Source of the DNA: Sulfurovum sp. UBA5198
GTDB taxonomy: Bacteria > Campylobacterota > Campylobacteria > Campylobacterales > Sulfurovaceae
Direction of reading: 5' to 3'
DNA: 64,000 nt
NCBI GenBank assembly: GCA_002412865.1
Contig: DHVW01000002.1
Span: 95,199-159,198 of the forward strand
Part shown: piece after piece, positions 27,448-36,177 of the stretch
Numbering within the stretch: the first letter of the stretch is position 1
Layout of the letters: each line of letters begins with the position of its first letter
Translations under genes and position numbers: made by a program
The notes under the pieces: model-generated
What the model saw: only the letters and a program-made list of their open reading frames with translations
Database searches by the model: none
What the model was told of the DNA's origin: nothing

Positions 27448-28230
27448 TTATCCTACTATGGCTGTAGCCAACTCTTCATATGCTGTATTACCCTTGCAAT
27501 TATAATCATATTCTCTGATTGGCTTACCAAAACTTGGACTTTCAGCTATTTTTACATTTCTCGGAATAACGATACATTCTTTATTTTTACCACAATGAAA
27601 CAACTTGTCTTTAAAATGATGACTTAAATCATCAAGTACTTGTTTTGAAAGATTATTTTGACTAGAGTACATTGTTGGCAGGAAACCTTTGATTTTCAAT
27701 TTAGGATTTATTGATTTCTTTAATAAGTTAATTGTACTAAGCAGTTGTGCTAACCCTTCTAATGCAAAAAATTCGCACTGTATAGGTATAAGTACAGAAT
27801 CTGAGGCACTAAGAGCGTTTATAGTTATTGGACCAAGTGCTGGTGGTGAATCTATTATAATATAATCAAACTCATTATTAATTACATCTATTTTCTCTTT
27901 AAGCATTAGTTCGCGGTTTTGCTTTGATGGTCCATAAAATTCTTTTTCTATTGCCACTAGACCTATATTTGATGGTGCAAGAAAAAGATTTTCTACTGAA
28001 CTTTTTAGGATAATTTCAGCTAAAGTTTTTGAACCATTCATTACATGAAGCATATTAAACTCATAATCATTTCTTCTAAATCCAAGGCTTGTTGTTGCAT
28101 TTGATTGTGGGTCCAGATCTAGTAATAAAACTTTTTTATTTTTTGCCGCTAATGACGCAGCTAAATTTACAGCGGTAGTTGTTTTTCCTACGCCACCTTT
28201 TTGATTGGCAACACATATAATTTCGCTCAT
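27448..28230 (-). CDS. parA: Chromosome partitioning ATPase ParA/Soj
   Basis: Deviant Walker-A ATPase KGGVGKTTTA (10-19), DLDPQSNATTSLG (~40) and the catalytic-site region DYIIIDSPPALGPITINAL (~120). 260 residues as in chromosomal Soj proteins. The ATG overlaps the birA stop. The birA-parA-parB-atp order matches other Campylobacterota. Confidence 0.95.
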   Translation of the reverse strand: MSEIICVANQKGGVGKTTTAVNLAASLAAKNKKVLLLDLDPQSNATTSLGFRRNDYEFNMLHVMNGSKTLAEIILKSSVENLFLAPSNIGLVAIEKEFYGPSKQNRELMLKEKIDVINNEFDYIIIDSPPALGPITINALSASDSVLIPIQCEFFALEGLAQLLSTINLLKKSINPKLKIKGFLPTMYSSQNNLSKQVLDDLSHHFKDKLFHCGKNKECIVIPRNVKIAESPSFGKPIREYDYNCKGNTAYEELATAIVG

Positions 28231-28862
28231 CTTAAACTGTACACCCTTTCCCCGTTTATAAGTAACGAACCATCATTGCACATGATAGCATCTCGTATTA
28301 TATTTTGATACTTTTCAATATTAAAATATAATATTTTACTCTTATGAAATTCTAACTGAACCTTGCTAAATACTTGCTTCCATTTTGGAAATTGTTCAAC
28401 TTCATCTAGATACATTGATAGTAATTTTATTGGTTCAATTTCTGTTTCAATAGAAGCAAGTCCCTCTGGCAAGCCCACGAAGTTAATTCCAATGCCACAC
28501 ACTAAACTATCATTGATTTTTTTTGTTATTATACCAGCAATTTTATTTTCATTTTTATATATATCATTTGGCCATTTCAACCAAACTTCACTATTTATAT
28601 TTTTTAATATCTCAGACATAATTGAGCCAAAATATATAGATGCTGATGCTAATTTTAAATCCGTTGGTAAATCTTTGAGTGGTACTGCAAATGATGCAAA
28701 GAAATTACCTTTTTCACTAATCCACTTATTATCCCTACTTCCAATTCCTGCTGTTTGCATACTTGCCAATATTGCAACGGGAGCTTTTAATCGTCCATTT
28801 TCTATTTCATTTATCAGATAGGTTTGTGTTGAGTCAATCTCATCAAAGCAAATTATCTCCAA
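28227..28862 (-). CDS. birA: Biotin-[acetyl-CoA-carboxylase] ligase
   Basis: Attaches biotin to the carboxyl carrier protein. Motifs: DEIDSTQTYLIN (N-terminal), QTAGIGSRDNKWISEKGNF (~37-55, equivalent of the GRGRxGR biotinyl-AMP loop) and WLKWPNDIYKNENKIAGII (~95-113). No N-terminal DNA-binding domain, so a monofunctional ligase at 211 residues. The TTG start at 28862 lies inside the end of fmt with GGGG upstream. Confidence 0.9.
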   Translation of the reverse strand: MEIICFDEIDSTQTYLINEIENGRLKAPVAILASMQTAGIGSRDNKWISEKGNFFASFAVPLKDLPTDLKLASASIYFGSIMSEILKNINSEVWLKWPNDIYKNENKIAGIITKKINDSLVCGIGINFVGLPEGLASIETEIEPIKLLSMYLDEVEQFPKWKQVFSKVQLEFHKSKILYFNIEKYQNIIRDAIMCNDGSLLINGERVYSLR

Positions 28863-29754
28863 CTTTTAGCCCCCTTCCTAATAGATAAGATTTGGCACTC
28901 ATTGCTTTTTTAGATGTTGGTTGTAGTGTTTTTATTTTTATTGTACCTGTTGTGCAACTAATTGTTACACTTTCATTTTCAATATTTAATATTTTGCCTG
29001 CTGTTCTTGTACCCTCTAAATCAACTAACTCAATATCTAAAAGTTTTAATCCATTTGCTAGAAATATATCTGGCCAGCCATGGTATGCTTTGAATTTATT
29101 ATACAACTCAGTTGCATTTTCAAAATCAATTAATCCATCTTCTTTCTTTATCTTCTTGCAGTGAGTTGATGCGGCTTTAGTTTGGGCAATAGGTGATAGT
29201 TTTTCATAATTCATAAGTGTTTCTATAGTTATCAAAGCAGCATCATAACTGAGTTTGCTCATCAATTCATCAACCAACATTGTTGATGGAATCTTAAAAT
29301 ATCTATATCCTAAAATTGGTCCACTATCCAGCCCTTCTTCCATCAGCATGGCTGTAATACCTGTAAAAGAATCGCCATTCAATAGTGCATGCTGAACGGG
29401 GCTAGCACCTCTATATAGAGGCAGTAAAGACGCATGAAGATTAATACATGGTGCGATATCAAGTATATTCGAAGGCAAAATTTGTCCAAATGCAGCAACA
29501 ACTATAAAATCAGGTTTAAAATTTGAAATAGCTTCATATATTCCAGCTTCCCTAAGATTATTTGGCTGTAAAATATCTATATTATGTTCTATCGCTAGTG
29601 ATTTAACTGGTGATGGCAATAGCTCTTGCTTTCTTCCTACTGGACGATCTGGTTGTGTAATTACTAGCACTACATCAAATTTACTACTAGAGATTATAGC
29701 GTCTAATATTATGCTTGCGTACTCTGGCGTACCCATATAGACTATTTTTTTCAA
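28843..29754 (-). CDS. fmt: Methionyl-tRNA formyltransferase
   Basis: Formylates initiator Met-tRNA using 10-formyl-THF. N-terminus KKIVYMGTPEYASIIL, VVAAFGQILP (~90) and the catalytic loop NLHASLLPLYRGASPVQ (~105-121) are present, with the C-terminal OB-like domain ~205-303. A TTG start at 29754 is set by GGGAG seven bases upstream. It overlaps birA by 20 bases. Confidence 0.95.
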   Translation of the reverse strand: MKKIVYMGTPEYASIILDAIISSSKFDVVLVITQPDRPVGRKQELLPSPVKSLAIEHNIDILQPNNLREAGIYEAISNFKPDFIVVAAFGQILPSNILDIAPCINLHASLLPLYRGASPVQHALLNGDSFTGITAMLMEEGLDSGPILGYRYFKIPSTMLVDELMSKLSYDAALITIETLMNYEKLSPIAQTKAASTHCKKIKKEDGLIDFENATELYNKFKAYHGWPDIFLANGLKLLDIELVDLEGTRTAGKILNIENESVTISCTTGTIKIKTLQPTSKKAMSAKSYLLGRGLKVGDNLL

Positions 29755-29756
29755 AT

Positions 29757-31142
29757 CTAACTCCCTTTGTGACTTAATTTATCTTTTATAGTCTCTGCTA
29801 CTGCTTCTGCTTTTGCTCCAAGAACGATTTGGATTGATTTGTCATCAGGAATAATAACACCACTAGCTCCAAGTCTCATAAACGACTCTTTGTTTAATTT
29901 GCTACTATCTTTTACGCTCATACGCAGGCGTGTAATACATGCTGAAGTATCAACTATATTCCCAGCACCTCCGAGTGCATCTATAAAAGCTTGTGCATCT
30001 GTATTGTCCAGAACATCTCTATTTTCATCTTTTGTATCAAAAAAGTTTGGCTTAATATATCCTAGTAATATATATGAAAGTATAAAGTATAAAAGCCCGA
30101 TACCTATTCCAAGTGGGAGGATTAAAATAGGATTTGTTGCTAATTTATAATTAATAATATAGTCAATCAGTCCTGCTGAAAAACCAAAGCCAGCGTGAAT
30201 ATCAAGTATTTGTGCAACTGCAAGTGAAAGTCCAGTTAGAAGTGCATGAAGCAAAAATAGTGCTGGAGCAACAAACATAAATAGAAATTCTAAAGGCTCA
30301 GTAATACCAGTGAGAAACGATGTAAAAGCAACACCAGCCAAGATAGCACCTGCTCTTTTTCTGTTTTCTTTTGGGGTTCTTAGATAAATTGCCAGTGCCA
30401 TAGAAGGAAGTCCAAACATCATAACTGGATAAAATCCAGACATATAAAATCCAGCACTTTTGTCTCCTGCAAAGAATCGATGCAAATCACCATTTGCAAC
30501 AGCAGGTACACCATCTTTCACATAGCTAAAATCTCCGAGCTGAAACCAAAAAACTGAGTTTAATATATGATGCAATCCTAGTGGTATTAAAAGACGGTTT
30601 ATTGTACCATAAATAAAAGTTCCGAACTCACCAAGTCCAACAATGACACGAGAAAACATATCTATGGCACTTTGTGCGTAGTTCCAATATTCACCAGCCA
30701 ACACTCCAACTACTAAAGCACTAATCGTTGTTACAATTGGCACAAATCTTTTACCGCCAAAAAATCCTAAATATTCTGGTAATTTGATATTATAAAAACG
30801 ATTATATAGTGTTCCAGCAATTACACCCATGATAATACCTACGAATACGCCCATCTTTAGATTCGGATCAATTCCTAAATATACAGCCTTAGCAACAAGC
30901 ACTCCGACAGCACCACTTAGAGCTGCTGTGCCATCATTATTTTTTGCTAAACCATATGCTATTCCGATACCAAATATCAAATCAAGATTTGAAAATATAC
31001 TTTCACCTGCTGTTTTCATAATCATTGCTATTTGACCATCAAAAATATCTCCAAAACCCAAACGAAGCAATAGTGCAGCTACTGGCAGAACTGCTATTGG
31101 TGTCATCAGGGCTTTACCTATTTTTTGTAAAAAACTAAACAT
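29757..31142 (-). CDS. PTS sugar permease, IIC-IIB (glucose/N-acetylglucosamine superfamily)
   Basis: Imports a sugar (glucose or N-acetylglucosamine type) with phosphorylation. About ten membrane segments form the IIC domain (~1-365, beginning FLQKIGKALMTPIAVLPVAALLLRLG) with the substrate-region sequence ITEPLEFLFMF near residue 285. A short linker leads to IIB (~380-461) whose phosphorylated cysteine is Cys402 in DTSACITRLRMSV. No IIA domain is attached and none is in the window, so the chain HPr to IIA to IIB is incomplete here. Its ATG overlaps the end of the HPr-EI gene by eight bases. Substrate is not determinable by reading; NagE-like IIC is the closest group I recognise. Confidence 0.88.
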   Translation of the reverse strand: MFSFLQKIGKALMTPIAVLPVAALLLRLGFGDIFDGQIAMIMKTAGESIFSNLDLIFGIGIAYGLAKNNDGTAALSGAVGVLVAKAVYLGIDPNLKMGVFVGIIMGVIAGTLYNRFYNIKLPEYLGFFGGKRFVPIVTTISALVVGVLAGEYWNYAQSAIDMFSRVIVGLGEFGTFIYGTINRLLIPLGLHHILNSVFWFQLGDFSYVKDGVPAVANGDLHRFFAGDKSAGFYMSGFYPVMMFGLPSMALAIYLRTPKENRKRAGAILAGVAFTSFLTGITEPLEFLFMFVAPALFLLHALLTGLSLAVAQILDIHAGFGFSAGLIDYIINYKLATNPILILPLGIGIGLLYFILSYILLGYIKPNFFDTKDENRDVLDNTDAQAFIDALGGAGNIVDTSACITRLRMSVKDSSKLNKESFMRLGASGVIIPDDKSIQIVLGAKAEAVAETIKDKLSHKGS

Positions 31143-32991
31143 CTCTTATCCTTGATTTTATATTTGAAACCATAGCAGGGGTCACACTCAATATCTCAAT
31201 ATTAATATCAATTAATGCTTTTATTGCCTCAATATCACTAGCTAATTCACCGCAGATACTGACTGGTTTTATCGATTGTTCCTGTATTAGCTTTATGGCA
31301 TCAAATAAAACTCCCGATCGTGTATCAATTTCAAGTGAAGTGTGTGTTCTATCAACCGCAAATAAGTATTGCAATAAGTCATTCGTCCCTATTGAATAAA
31401 AATCTACCACTTTGTTAAACTCGCTTATCAAAAATAAAACTGACGGTACTTCAACCATTATTCCAAATGAAATTCCGCTTAGGTCAATATTGTGTTCATT
31501 AGCAATATCAACAGCTACACTCTTTGCATAAATAAACTCATCCACTGTTGATACCATCGGAAACATAATTTTTACCTCGCCACTACTTTTGGCCAGTAGT
31601 ATCGCTAAAAGTTGTTCTTTTATTAAATCCAAATGTGTCTTAAAAAGCCTAATGCCTCTCACGCCCAAAAAAGGATTCTCTTCATTTGGAATAATTAAGT
31701 ATGGTAGCTTTTTATCTCCACCAACATCAAGTGTTCGCACCGTAACTTCATCAAAAAGTTTAAATATCTTCGCATATTCACTTGTTTGCTCCTCAAGAGT
31801 TGGTTTATTTACTTGAAATAAGAACTCTGTTCTAAGTAATCCTATACCATCACATCCTGCTTCTTTTGCTTCAATTGCTGACTCATAATCTGCTATATTT
31901 GCTAAAATTTTTATTCTTTTGCCGCTTTTCGTAGCGACAATTTTAAATTTATCATTATTGTCTTTTTCTGACTTTTCATTTGACTTCTTTACGCTACTCA
32001 TTGCCGTATCAATATCTTTACTAGATGGACTTATTGCAATAACTTTATTATTTGCATCCAATATAATCTGATTGTCTATATTTTTAAATCTCGCAATGTC
32101 TTTAACGCTAACTGATGGAATATTATAACTTCTCAGCAGAAGAGCGATATGTGATCTAGATGAAATATTGTTAATAATAACTCCTTTTACTCCACTTTTA
32201 GCAAGTCTTTTAATATCGCTTGGAAAGAGTTCATTCGATACTAAAATAAAATCATTAAGCGGAAATTCTTTTCTCAAAACGCCATTCATTTTATTAAAAA
32301 CTCGTTTTTTTATATCTTTATAATCTACAATTTTTGATTGATTTGCCGTATTTTCAAGCATTTTAATAGCATTAGAAATTGAATTTTCAAACATCTCAAA
32401 TGAAGAGTTATTTAAAGTATTGAGAATTGCTTTTTGTGCCAAGAAAATATCTTTTTCACTATTTTCTTCGTCGGCCAATAACATTTCAAGCTCACTAGTA
32501 ACTTTATTTATTGCATCATGAAACTCAATCTTATTATTTACATAATTAATATCATTTTGGGTGTCGCTTTGGGTATCACTTTGATAGTATGTTTTTGCAA
32601 CACAAATCCCACCACATATCACATCAGTATTAATTGTTTCGCTCTCGTATTGTATCTTATCATAAATGCTAATAATTTTATCATCATTTACTGATATGTC
32701 ATGATTGGAAAGCTCATTAAGTAAAGATTTAATAGCAAACAAAGCGTCCTTGGCACCCTTACCCTTTGTTATAATAGTTATTTCACTACCATACTCAAGA
32801 CCTAATGCTAGAATTTCATTCATATTTTTAGCATCAATAGTTTTATTAGAGCTTATAAAAGAAATATCAGAATCAAATTTTTTTGCCAATGTAGCTATTT
32901 TGGCACATGGACGCAAATGCAAGCCATTTTTTGCCTCAATACTCACTTTAATACTATGTTTTTTTGAAAATAAATCTTTAATTAATCCCAT
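31135..32991 (-). CDS. HPr-Enzyme I fusion of the phosphotransferase system
   Basis: General PTS energy-coupling protein: EI takes phosphate from PEP and passes it to HPr. An N-terminal HPr domain (~13-95) has the active His25 in NGLHLRP; where many HPr proteins have regulatory Ser46 this one has Asn (DAKNMNE), so HPr-kinase control is not expected. The EI part (~105-618) has its phosphorylated His281 in SSRSHIALLLRSYNIP, GLLRTEF, GGDKKLPYL and active Cys580 in SICGELASD. A short repeat QSDTQSDTQND lies near 137-147. Length 618 equals HPr plus EI with no IIA. Cotranscribed with the IICB gene; rare in Campylobacterota. Confidence 0.9.
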   Translation of the reverse strand: MGLIKDLFSKKHSIKVSIEAKNGLHLRPCAKIATLAKKFDSDISFISSNKTIDAKNMNEILALGLEYGSEITIITKGKGAKDALFAIKSLLNELSNHDISVNDDKIISIYDKIQYESETINTDVICGGICVAKTYYQSDTQSDTQNDINYVNNKIEFHDAINKVTSELEMLLADEENSEKDIFLAQKAILNTLNNSSFEMFENSISNAIKMLENTANQSKIVDYKDIKKRVFNKMNGVLRKEFPLNDFILVSNELFPSDIKRLAKSGVKGVIINNISSRSHIALLLRSYNIPSVSVKDIARFKNIDNQIILDANNKVIAISPSSKDIDTAMSSVKKSNEKSEKDNNDKFKIVATKSGKRIKILANIADYESAIEAKEAGCDGIGLLRTEFLFQVNKPTLEEQTSEYAKIFKLFDEVTVRTLDVGGDKKLPYLIIPNEENPFLGVRGIRLFKTHLDLIKEQLLAILLAKSSGEVKIMFPMVSTVDEFIYAKSVAVDIANEHNIDLSGISFGIMVEVPSVLFLISEFNKVVDFYSIGTNDLLQYLFAVDRTHTSLEIDTRSGVLFDAIKLIQEQSIKPVSICGELASDIEAIKALIDINIEILSVTPAMVSNIKSRIRDV

Positions 32992-33018
32992 AATTCACTT
33001 TGGTTTTATATTTTAATT

Positions 33019-33024
33019 ATTATA
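33019..33024 (-). promoter_or_regulatory. Putative -10 box for the PTS genes
   Basis: Minus-strand TATAAT preceded by TTGA in the 109-base gap before the HPr-EI gene, 28 bases from its ATG. A separate promoter would let the PTS pair be controlled independently of upstream genes. Confidence 0.4.
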
Positions 33025-33100
33025 TCAAATTCGTTACAAATATAAGATTAAAGGTATTTATTTGAAAATCCAACAAGACAAGAGTAAAGAGAAATATTTT

Positions 33101-33598
33101 CTATTCAATTTCTCTTCTACTCCATATATAGCTATTATCATCTTTTATTGTAACAATATATGGAACTCCACTACAACGCCATAAATCTATTAAAATTGAG
33201 TTTTGAATATCATTTGATTTAGAAATGATTGCTATCGCATTATGTTCGTTTAGTTTTCCAACATTTGCACCAATCTTAAGTATCGCAAATGGTTCAATAT
33301 TTCCATTTAAACGCTTATACAGTTCATCTCTCCACTCCCAACATAATCCTTTTTCTTTTATGCCTAGATTAACGAGTGTATTATTTATCCACGGATATGG
33401 GACTGGATTAAATTCATCTTTAATTTCTTTTGACACTTGCAGTATTTTATTAGATATTTCAAATGCCTGTTTTTTATCAATAGAATTATTAAGTGAGATT
33501 AATTTATGACTAAGTAATTCATCTTGTTTTTCTAAATTTAGTTGTCTGGAACAACCAATAAATAAAAACATCATAAATGAGAAATATAAATATTTCAT
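33101..33598 (-). CDS. Hypothetical lipoprotein with a Cys-His-Asp arrangement
   Basis: I do not recognise a named family. A lipoprotein signal is clear: hydrophobic FSFMMFLFIG then Cys16 (FIGC). The mature part (~17-80) is helical and charged. The C-terminal half holds Cys86 in KGLCWEWRDELY, His119 in KLNEHNAIAI and Asp138 in SILIDLWRC, in the order and rough spacing of a papain/transglutaminase-like catalytic triad, so a cell-envelope cysteine peptidase or acyltransferase is possible. ATG follows the rhomboid gene's stop directly. Not conserved enough in motifs to name. Confidence 0.6.
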   Translation of the reverse strand: MKYLYFSFMMFLFIGCSRQLNLEKQDELLSHKLISLNNSIDKKQAFEISNKILQVSKEIKDEFNPVPYPWINNTLVNLGIKEKGLCWEWRDELYKRLNGNIEPFAILKIGANVGKLNEHNAIAIISKSNDIQNSILIDLWRCSGVPYIVTIKDDNSYIWSRREIE

Positions 33599-34261
33599 TT
33601 AAAAATTATCAATCATAATCTTAAAATATAAAAAAATAGCACAGATAATAAATATACAACCATAAATCATAATTCCATATTTTTTAAATCTAGAGGTCAA
33701 ATATCCAAAAATAAATCCGCTAAGCATACCACCTATGTGTGATGAAATATCCACAATTGTAATCGAAAAACCTATTAGTGTATTTAAACCAATAATTATC
33801 CAAAAGTTTGATATTACACTTTGTCTAGACATGGATGGAATACTTCCATAAATTGCGTAATGTCCAACAAGCAATCCAAAAAGTCCAAAGATAGCCCCAC
33901 TAGCTCCAACTAATAAAAAATAAGGAGATAAAAAAAGTGATAATAGCGAACCAGTAATTCCTGTTGCCAAATAAGCAAATAAATATGCTGTATTGCTATA
34001 TGTTTGCTGCACTATTGAACCAATAATATAAAGTGACACCATATTTATAGCTAAATGAATGATATCTAAATGCAAAAACATACCAGCAATTAGTCTCCAC
34101 CACTGATTATATAATACTATTTTTTCTGTATTTATAGCTCCAAATGAAACCAATATATTGCTATCTATTGCAAGTCCATCATTCTCTAAGGCAAACAGAG
34201 TGAGAAATATAACTGTGTTTATAATAATGAGTAAATTTGTAATATTCAAATATTTATTCAT
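33599..34261 (-). CDS. Rhomboid family intramembrane serine protease
   Basis: Six to seven membrane segments across 220 residues. Catalytic Ser121 in VGASGAIFGLFG and His175 in ISSHIGGMLSGFIFGYL form the intramembrane dyad; the L1-loop WWRLIAGMFLHLDIIHLAINM also matches the family. It cleaves membrane-anchored substrates within the lipid bilayer; the substrate is unknown. It sits directly against a lipoprotein gene on one side and a conserved hypothetical gene (2 bases) on the other. Confidence 0.92.
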   Translation of the reverse strand: MNKYLNITNLLIIINTVIFLTLFALENDGLAIDSNILVSFGAINTEKIVLYNQWWRLIAGMFLHLDIIHLAINMVSLYIIGSIVQQTYSNTAYLFAYLATGITGSLLSLFLSPYFLLVGASGAIFGLFGLLVGHYAIYGSIPSMSRQSVISNFWIIIGLNTLIGFSITIVDISSHIGGMLSGFIFGYLTSRFKKYGIMIYGCIFIICAIFLYFKIMIDNF

Positions 34262-34262
34262 T

Positions 34263-34640
34263 TTAATTTTTTAAAATTACACCATCAACACCCAATTCTG
34301 CAAGTGCTTCTATTTCATCATATGAAGATATTTCAAATAACATCTTCATGTCAAATAAATAATCATTGGCTAATTTTTGTAGTTTAATGGCTTTATTTCT
34401 GTCAGAGCAAATAGCGTATGATGCACCCAGGTTGCTAGCTATTACAGCATCGGTTAGTGATGAAATAATAAATGCAAAAGGTACGCTATTCTCCTTGCAG
34501 TGCTGATGCAAATGCTTAGAGCTATCACTAGGCATATCTAAAATTATAACACTATTTGGTGGTGTTAGTTTAATCTCTTCAAAGGTAGTAATTTTAGTAA
34601 GTACTGGAGACTCAATCCATTTATGTCCAAAAATTAACAT
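34263..34640 (-). CDS. Conserved hypothetical protein, 125 residues
   Basis: Not recognised. The sequence alternates beta strands and helices (VIILDMP, FAFIISSLTDAVIASNLGASYAIC, ALAELGVDGVILKN), resembling half of a TIM barrel or Rossmann-like fold. No catalytic motif, signal peptide or membrane segment is visible. It is tightly packed between the rhomboid gene and the PP0621-like gene. I believe similar small proteins occur in other Campylobacterota, but have no basis for function. Confidence 0.65.
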   Translation of the reverse strand: MLIFGHKWIESPVLTKITTFEEIKLTPPNSVIILDMPSDSSKHLHQHCKENSVPFAFIISSLTDAVIASNLGASYAICSDRNKAIKLQKLANDYLFDMKMLFEISSYDEIEALAELGVDGVILKN

Positions 34641-34648
34641 CTCTAAGC

Positions 34649-34861
34649 CTAAGAATCACGACATGGTTTTGAACAATAATGGTTACCATGTCCATGTATT
34701 GCCTCTTTATCAGATACGAAAGAACCACATGTGTCGCACTCAATCATATTAGTTGCATCTATTTTTGATTTTTTTGCTTTAGCTAATTTACCTAATTTTC
34801 CAGTGAAAAACAGATAAGCCAATATTCCTACCAATCCAAAAACTACTAATTTAAATAACAT
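34649..34861 (-). CDS. PP0621 family protein, membrane-anchored small zinc-ribbon-like protein
   Basis: 70 residues: an N-terminal membrane helix (~4-20, KLVVFGLVGILAYLFFTGK), a basic linker, and a C-terminal treble-clef-like part with CDTC near residue 43, HGHGNHYC and KPC, giving two Cys pairs plus histidines suited to zinc. This is the layout of the PP0621 family, whose function is unknown. It overlaps the start region of rsmG's stop by 11 bases. Confidence 0.75.
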   Translation of the reverse strand: MLFKLVVFGLVGILAYLFFTGKLGKLAKAKKSKIDATNMIECDTCGSFVSDKEAIHGHGNHYCSKPCRDS

Positions 34862-35450
34862 TCAAACTCTTTATGTGAAGATAATTTCTAAAATCTTTTT
34901 CTATTATATCATATGTAGGTTTATGAGACGATATATCTGCGATCTCATCAAAAACACGACTACCCTTATATAAAAGATACTGTGTATTCTCATCTCTAAT
35001 ATTACATGTCAAATCAAGCAATAACTTTGTATTTGTCACTGCTCTAGAGGTGATTAATTCGTATTTAATATCCTTCAGCTCCTCAACTTTTTTTCCTACA
35101 ATCGTTACATTAGTAAGACCAATTTCCATCATAGCAAACCTCAAAAAAGCCGTTCGTTTTTGTAGTGGTTCACAAAGTGTAAAATGAGATTTTGGCAAAG
35201 CAATAGCCAAAACTAACCCAGGAAAACCAGCTCCAGTTCCAACGTCAAGTATGTTTTGAGGAAATGTCATAAAATCTATAGGCAACAGTGCATCTATCAT
35301 ATTATCTTCAATACGACCTATGGTTTTTGCTCCAGTTATATTGTGAGTCATATTCCACTCATTTAAAATAAGTGCTAATTTATCTAATGCATCAACAATA
35401 GTATTATCTAATTCAATCTTATGATTTTTCAGCTGGATTATAATACTCAT
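34851..35450 (-). CDS. rsmG: 16S rRNA (guanine(527)-N7)-methyltransferase
   Basis: SAM-dependent methylation of 16S rRNA G527. Core motifs LDVGTGAGFPGLVLAIA (~65-81 from the chosen start), FTLCEPLQKRTAFL and TSRAV are present. The ATG at 35450 is chosen because GGTGA lies six bases upstream, just after the ribA stop; an ATG at 35495 would overlap ribA and add 15 unconserved residues. Length 199, a compact form. Confidence 0.92.
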   Translation of the reverse strand: MSIIIQLKNHKIELDNTIVDALDKLALILNEWNMTHNITGAKTIGRIEDNMIDALLPIDFMTFPQNILDVGTGAGFPGLVLAIALPKSHFTLCEPLQKRTAFLRFAMMEIGLTNVTIVGKKVEELKDIKYELITSRAVTNTKLLLDLTCNIRDENTQYLLYKGSRVFDEIADISSHKPTYDIIEKDFRNYLHIKSLNVI

Positions 35451-35460
35451 ATAGTCACCA

Positions 35461-36030
35461 TCAAAGCATATGTCCCATCTGTTCTTTTTTAACATTTAAA
35501 TATTTTTTATTGCATTCAGTAGGCTCAGTTATCATAGAAATACGCTCCACTATCTCAGCGCTCTTTATATTTGCAATCTTGCTTGGGTTGTTGGTTATCA
35601 GCTTTATTTTTTTTAGATTAAAATGTTCAAGTATAAAATCTATTGCTCCGTAGGTTCTTTCATCTGGACGGAAACCTAAATGCTCATTTGCTTCTACTGT
35701 ATTGTATCCTTGATCTTGCAGGGCGTATGCATTTACCTTATTTACAAGACCAATATTCCTGCCCTCTTGACGGTGATATATAAGCATTCCACCACACTTG
35801 GCTATCATTTGCATTGTAGCATCTAATTGAGAACCGCAATCACACTTTTGTGAGCCAAACACATCGCCAGTGACACACTCAGAGTGTACTCTAACCATTG
35901 GTATTTCTGGAAGTGGGTCTGTAAAAATTGCAAGATGCTCTTGGCAACCATCCTTGAATGCTTGTATCTTAAAAGTACCATTTTTTGTTGGTAGCGTAGC
36001 TATTTCTGATATTTCTATATTTTGTTTCAT
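35461..36030 (-). CDS. ribA: GTP cyclohydrolase II
   Basis: First step of riboflavin synthesis from GTP. Zinc cysteines in CVTGDVFGSQKCDCGSQ (~51-67), GTP-binding YHRQEGRNIGL (~85) and ITNNPSKI near residue 147. 189 residues, a stand-alone RibA without a RibB fusion. It is the first gene of the minus-strand run, with the divergent hemB gene 147 bases away. ATG is followed by KQNIEISEIATLP. Confidence 0.95.
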   Translation of the reverse strand: MKQNIEISEIATLPTKNGTFKIQAFKDGCQEHLAIFTDPLPEIPMVRVHSECVTGDVFGSQKCDCGSQLDATMQMIAKCGGMLIYHRQEGRNIGLVNKVNAYALQDQGYNTVEANEHLGFRPDERTYGAIDFILEHFNLKKIKLITNNPSKIANIKSAEIVERISMITEPTECNKKYLNVKKEQMGHML

Positions 36031-36093
36031 GGATTGGATTATAGCATTGTATGATTAAACTTTCATACAAAGGTTTATGTTTTTATTTTATGA

Positions 36094-36099
36094 TATAAT
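36094..36099 (+). promoter_or_regulatory. Extended -10 promoter for hemB
   Basis: TATAAT preceded by TGA (TGn-TATAAT), in an A/T-rich tract, 79 bases before the hemB ATG. No standard -35. Confidence 0.55.
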
Positions 36100-36110
36100 T
36101 TAAAAAATAA

Positions 36111-36166
36111 CCAAAGACAGCAAGAGTATTATAAAGCAAAATACTTTTGGAGTTAAAATGTATTAA
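36111..36166 (+). promoter_or_regulatory. hemB leader: hairpin and 2-codon upstream ORF
   Basis: A two-part stem (CCAAA 36111-36115 with TTTGG 36146-36150; AGTATT 36125-36130 with AATACT 36140-36145) is followed by GGAG, six bases, then ATG TAT TAA at 36158-36166, whose stop overlaps the AAGGA that serves hemB. Any regulatory role is inference. Confidence 0.35.
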
Positions 36167-36177
36167 GGATTTGATTT

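Noticed and set aside
28363..28821. 152-codon plus-strand frame
   Set aside because: Antisense to birA with no supporting features.
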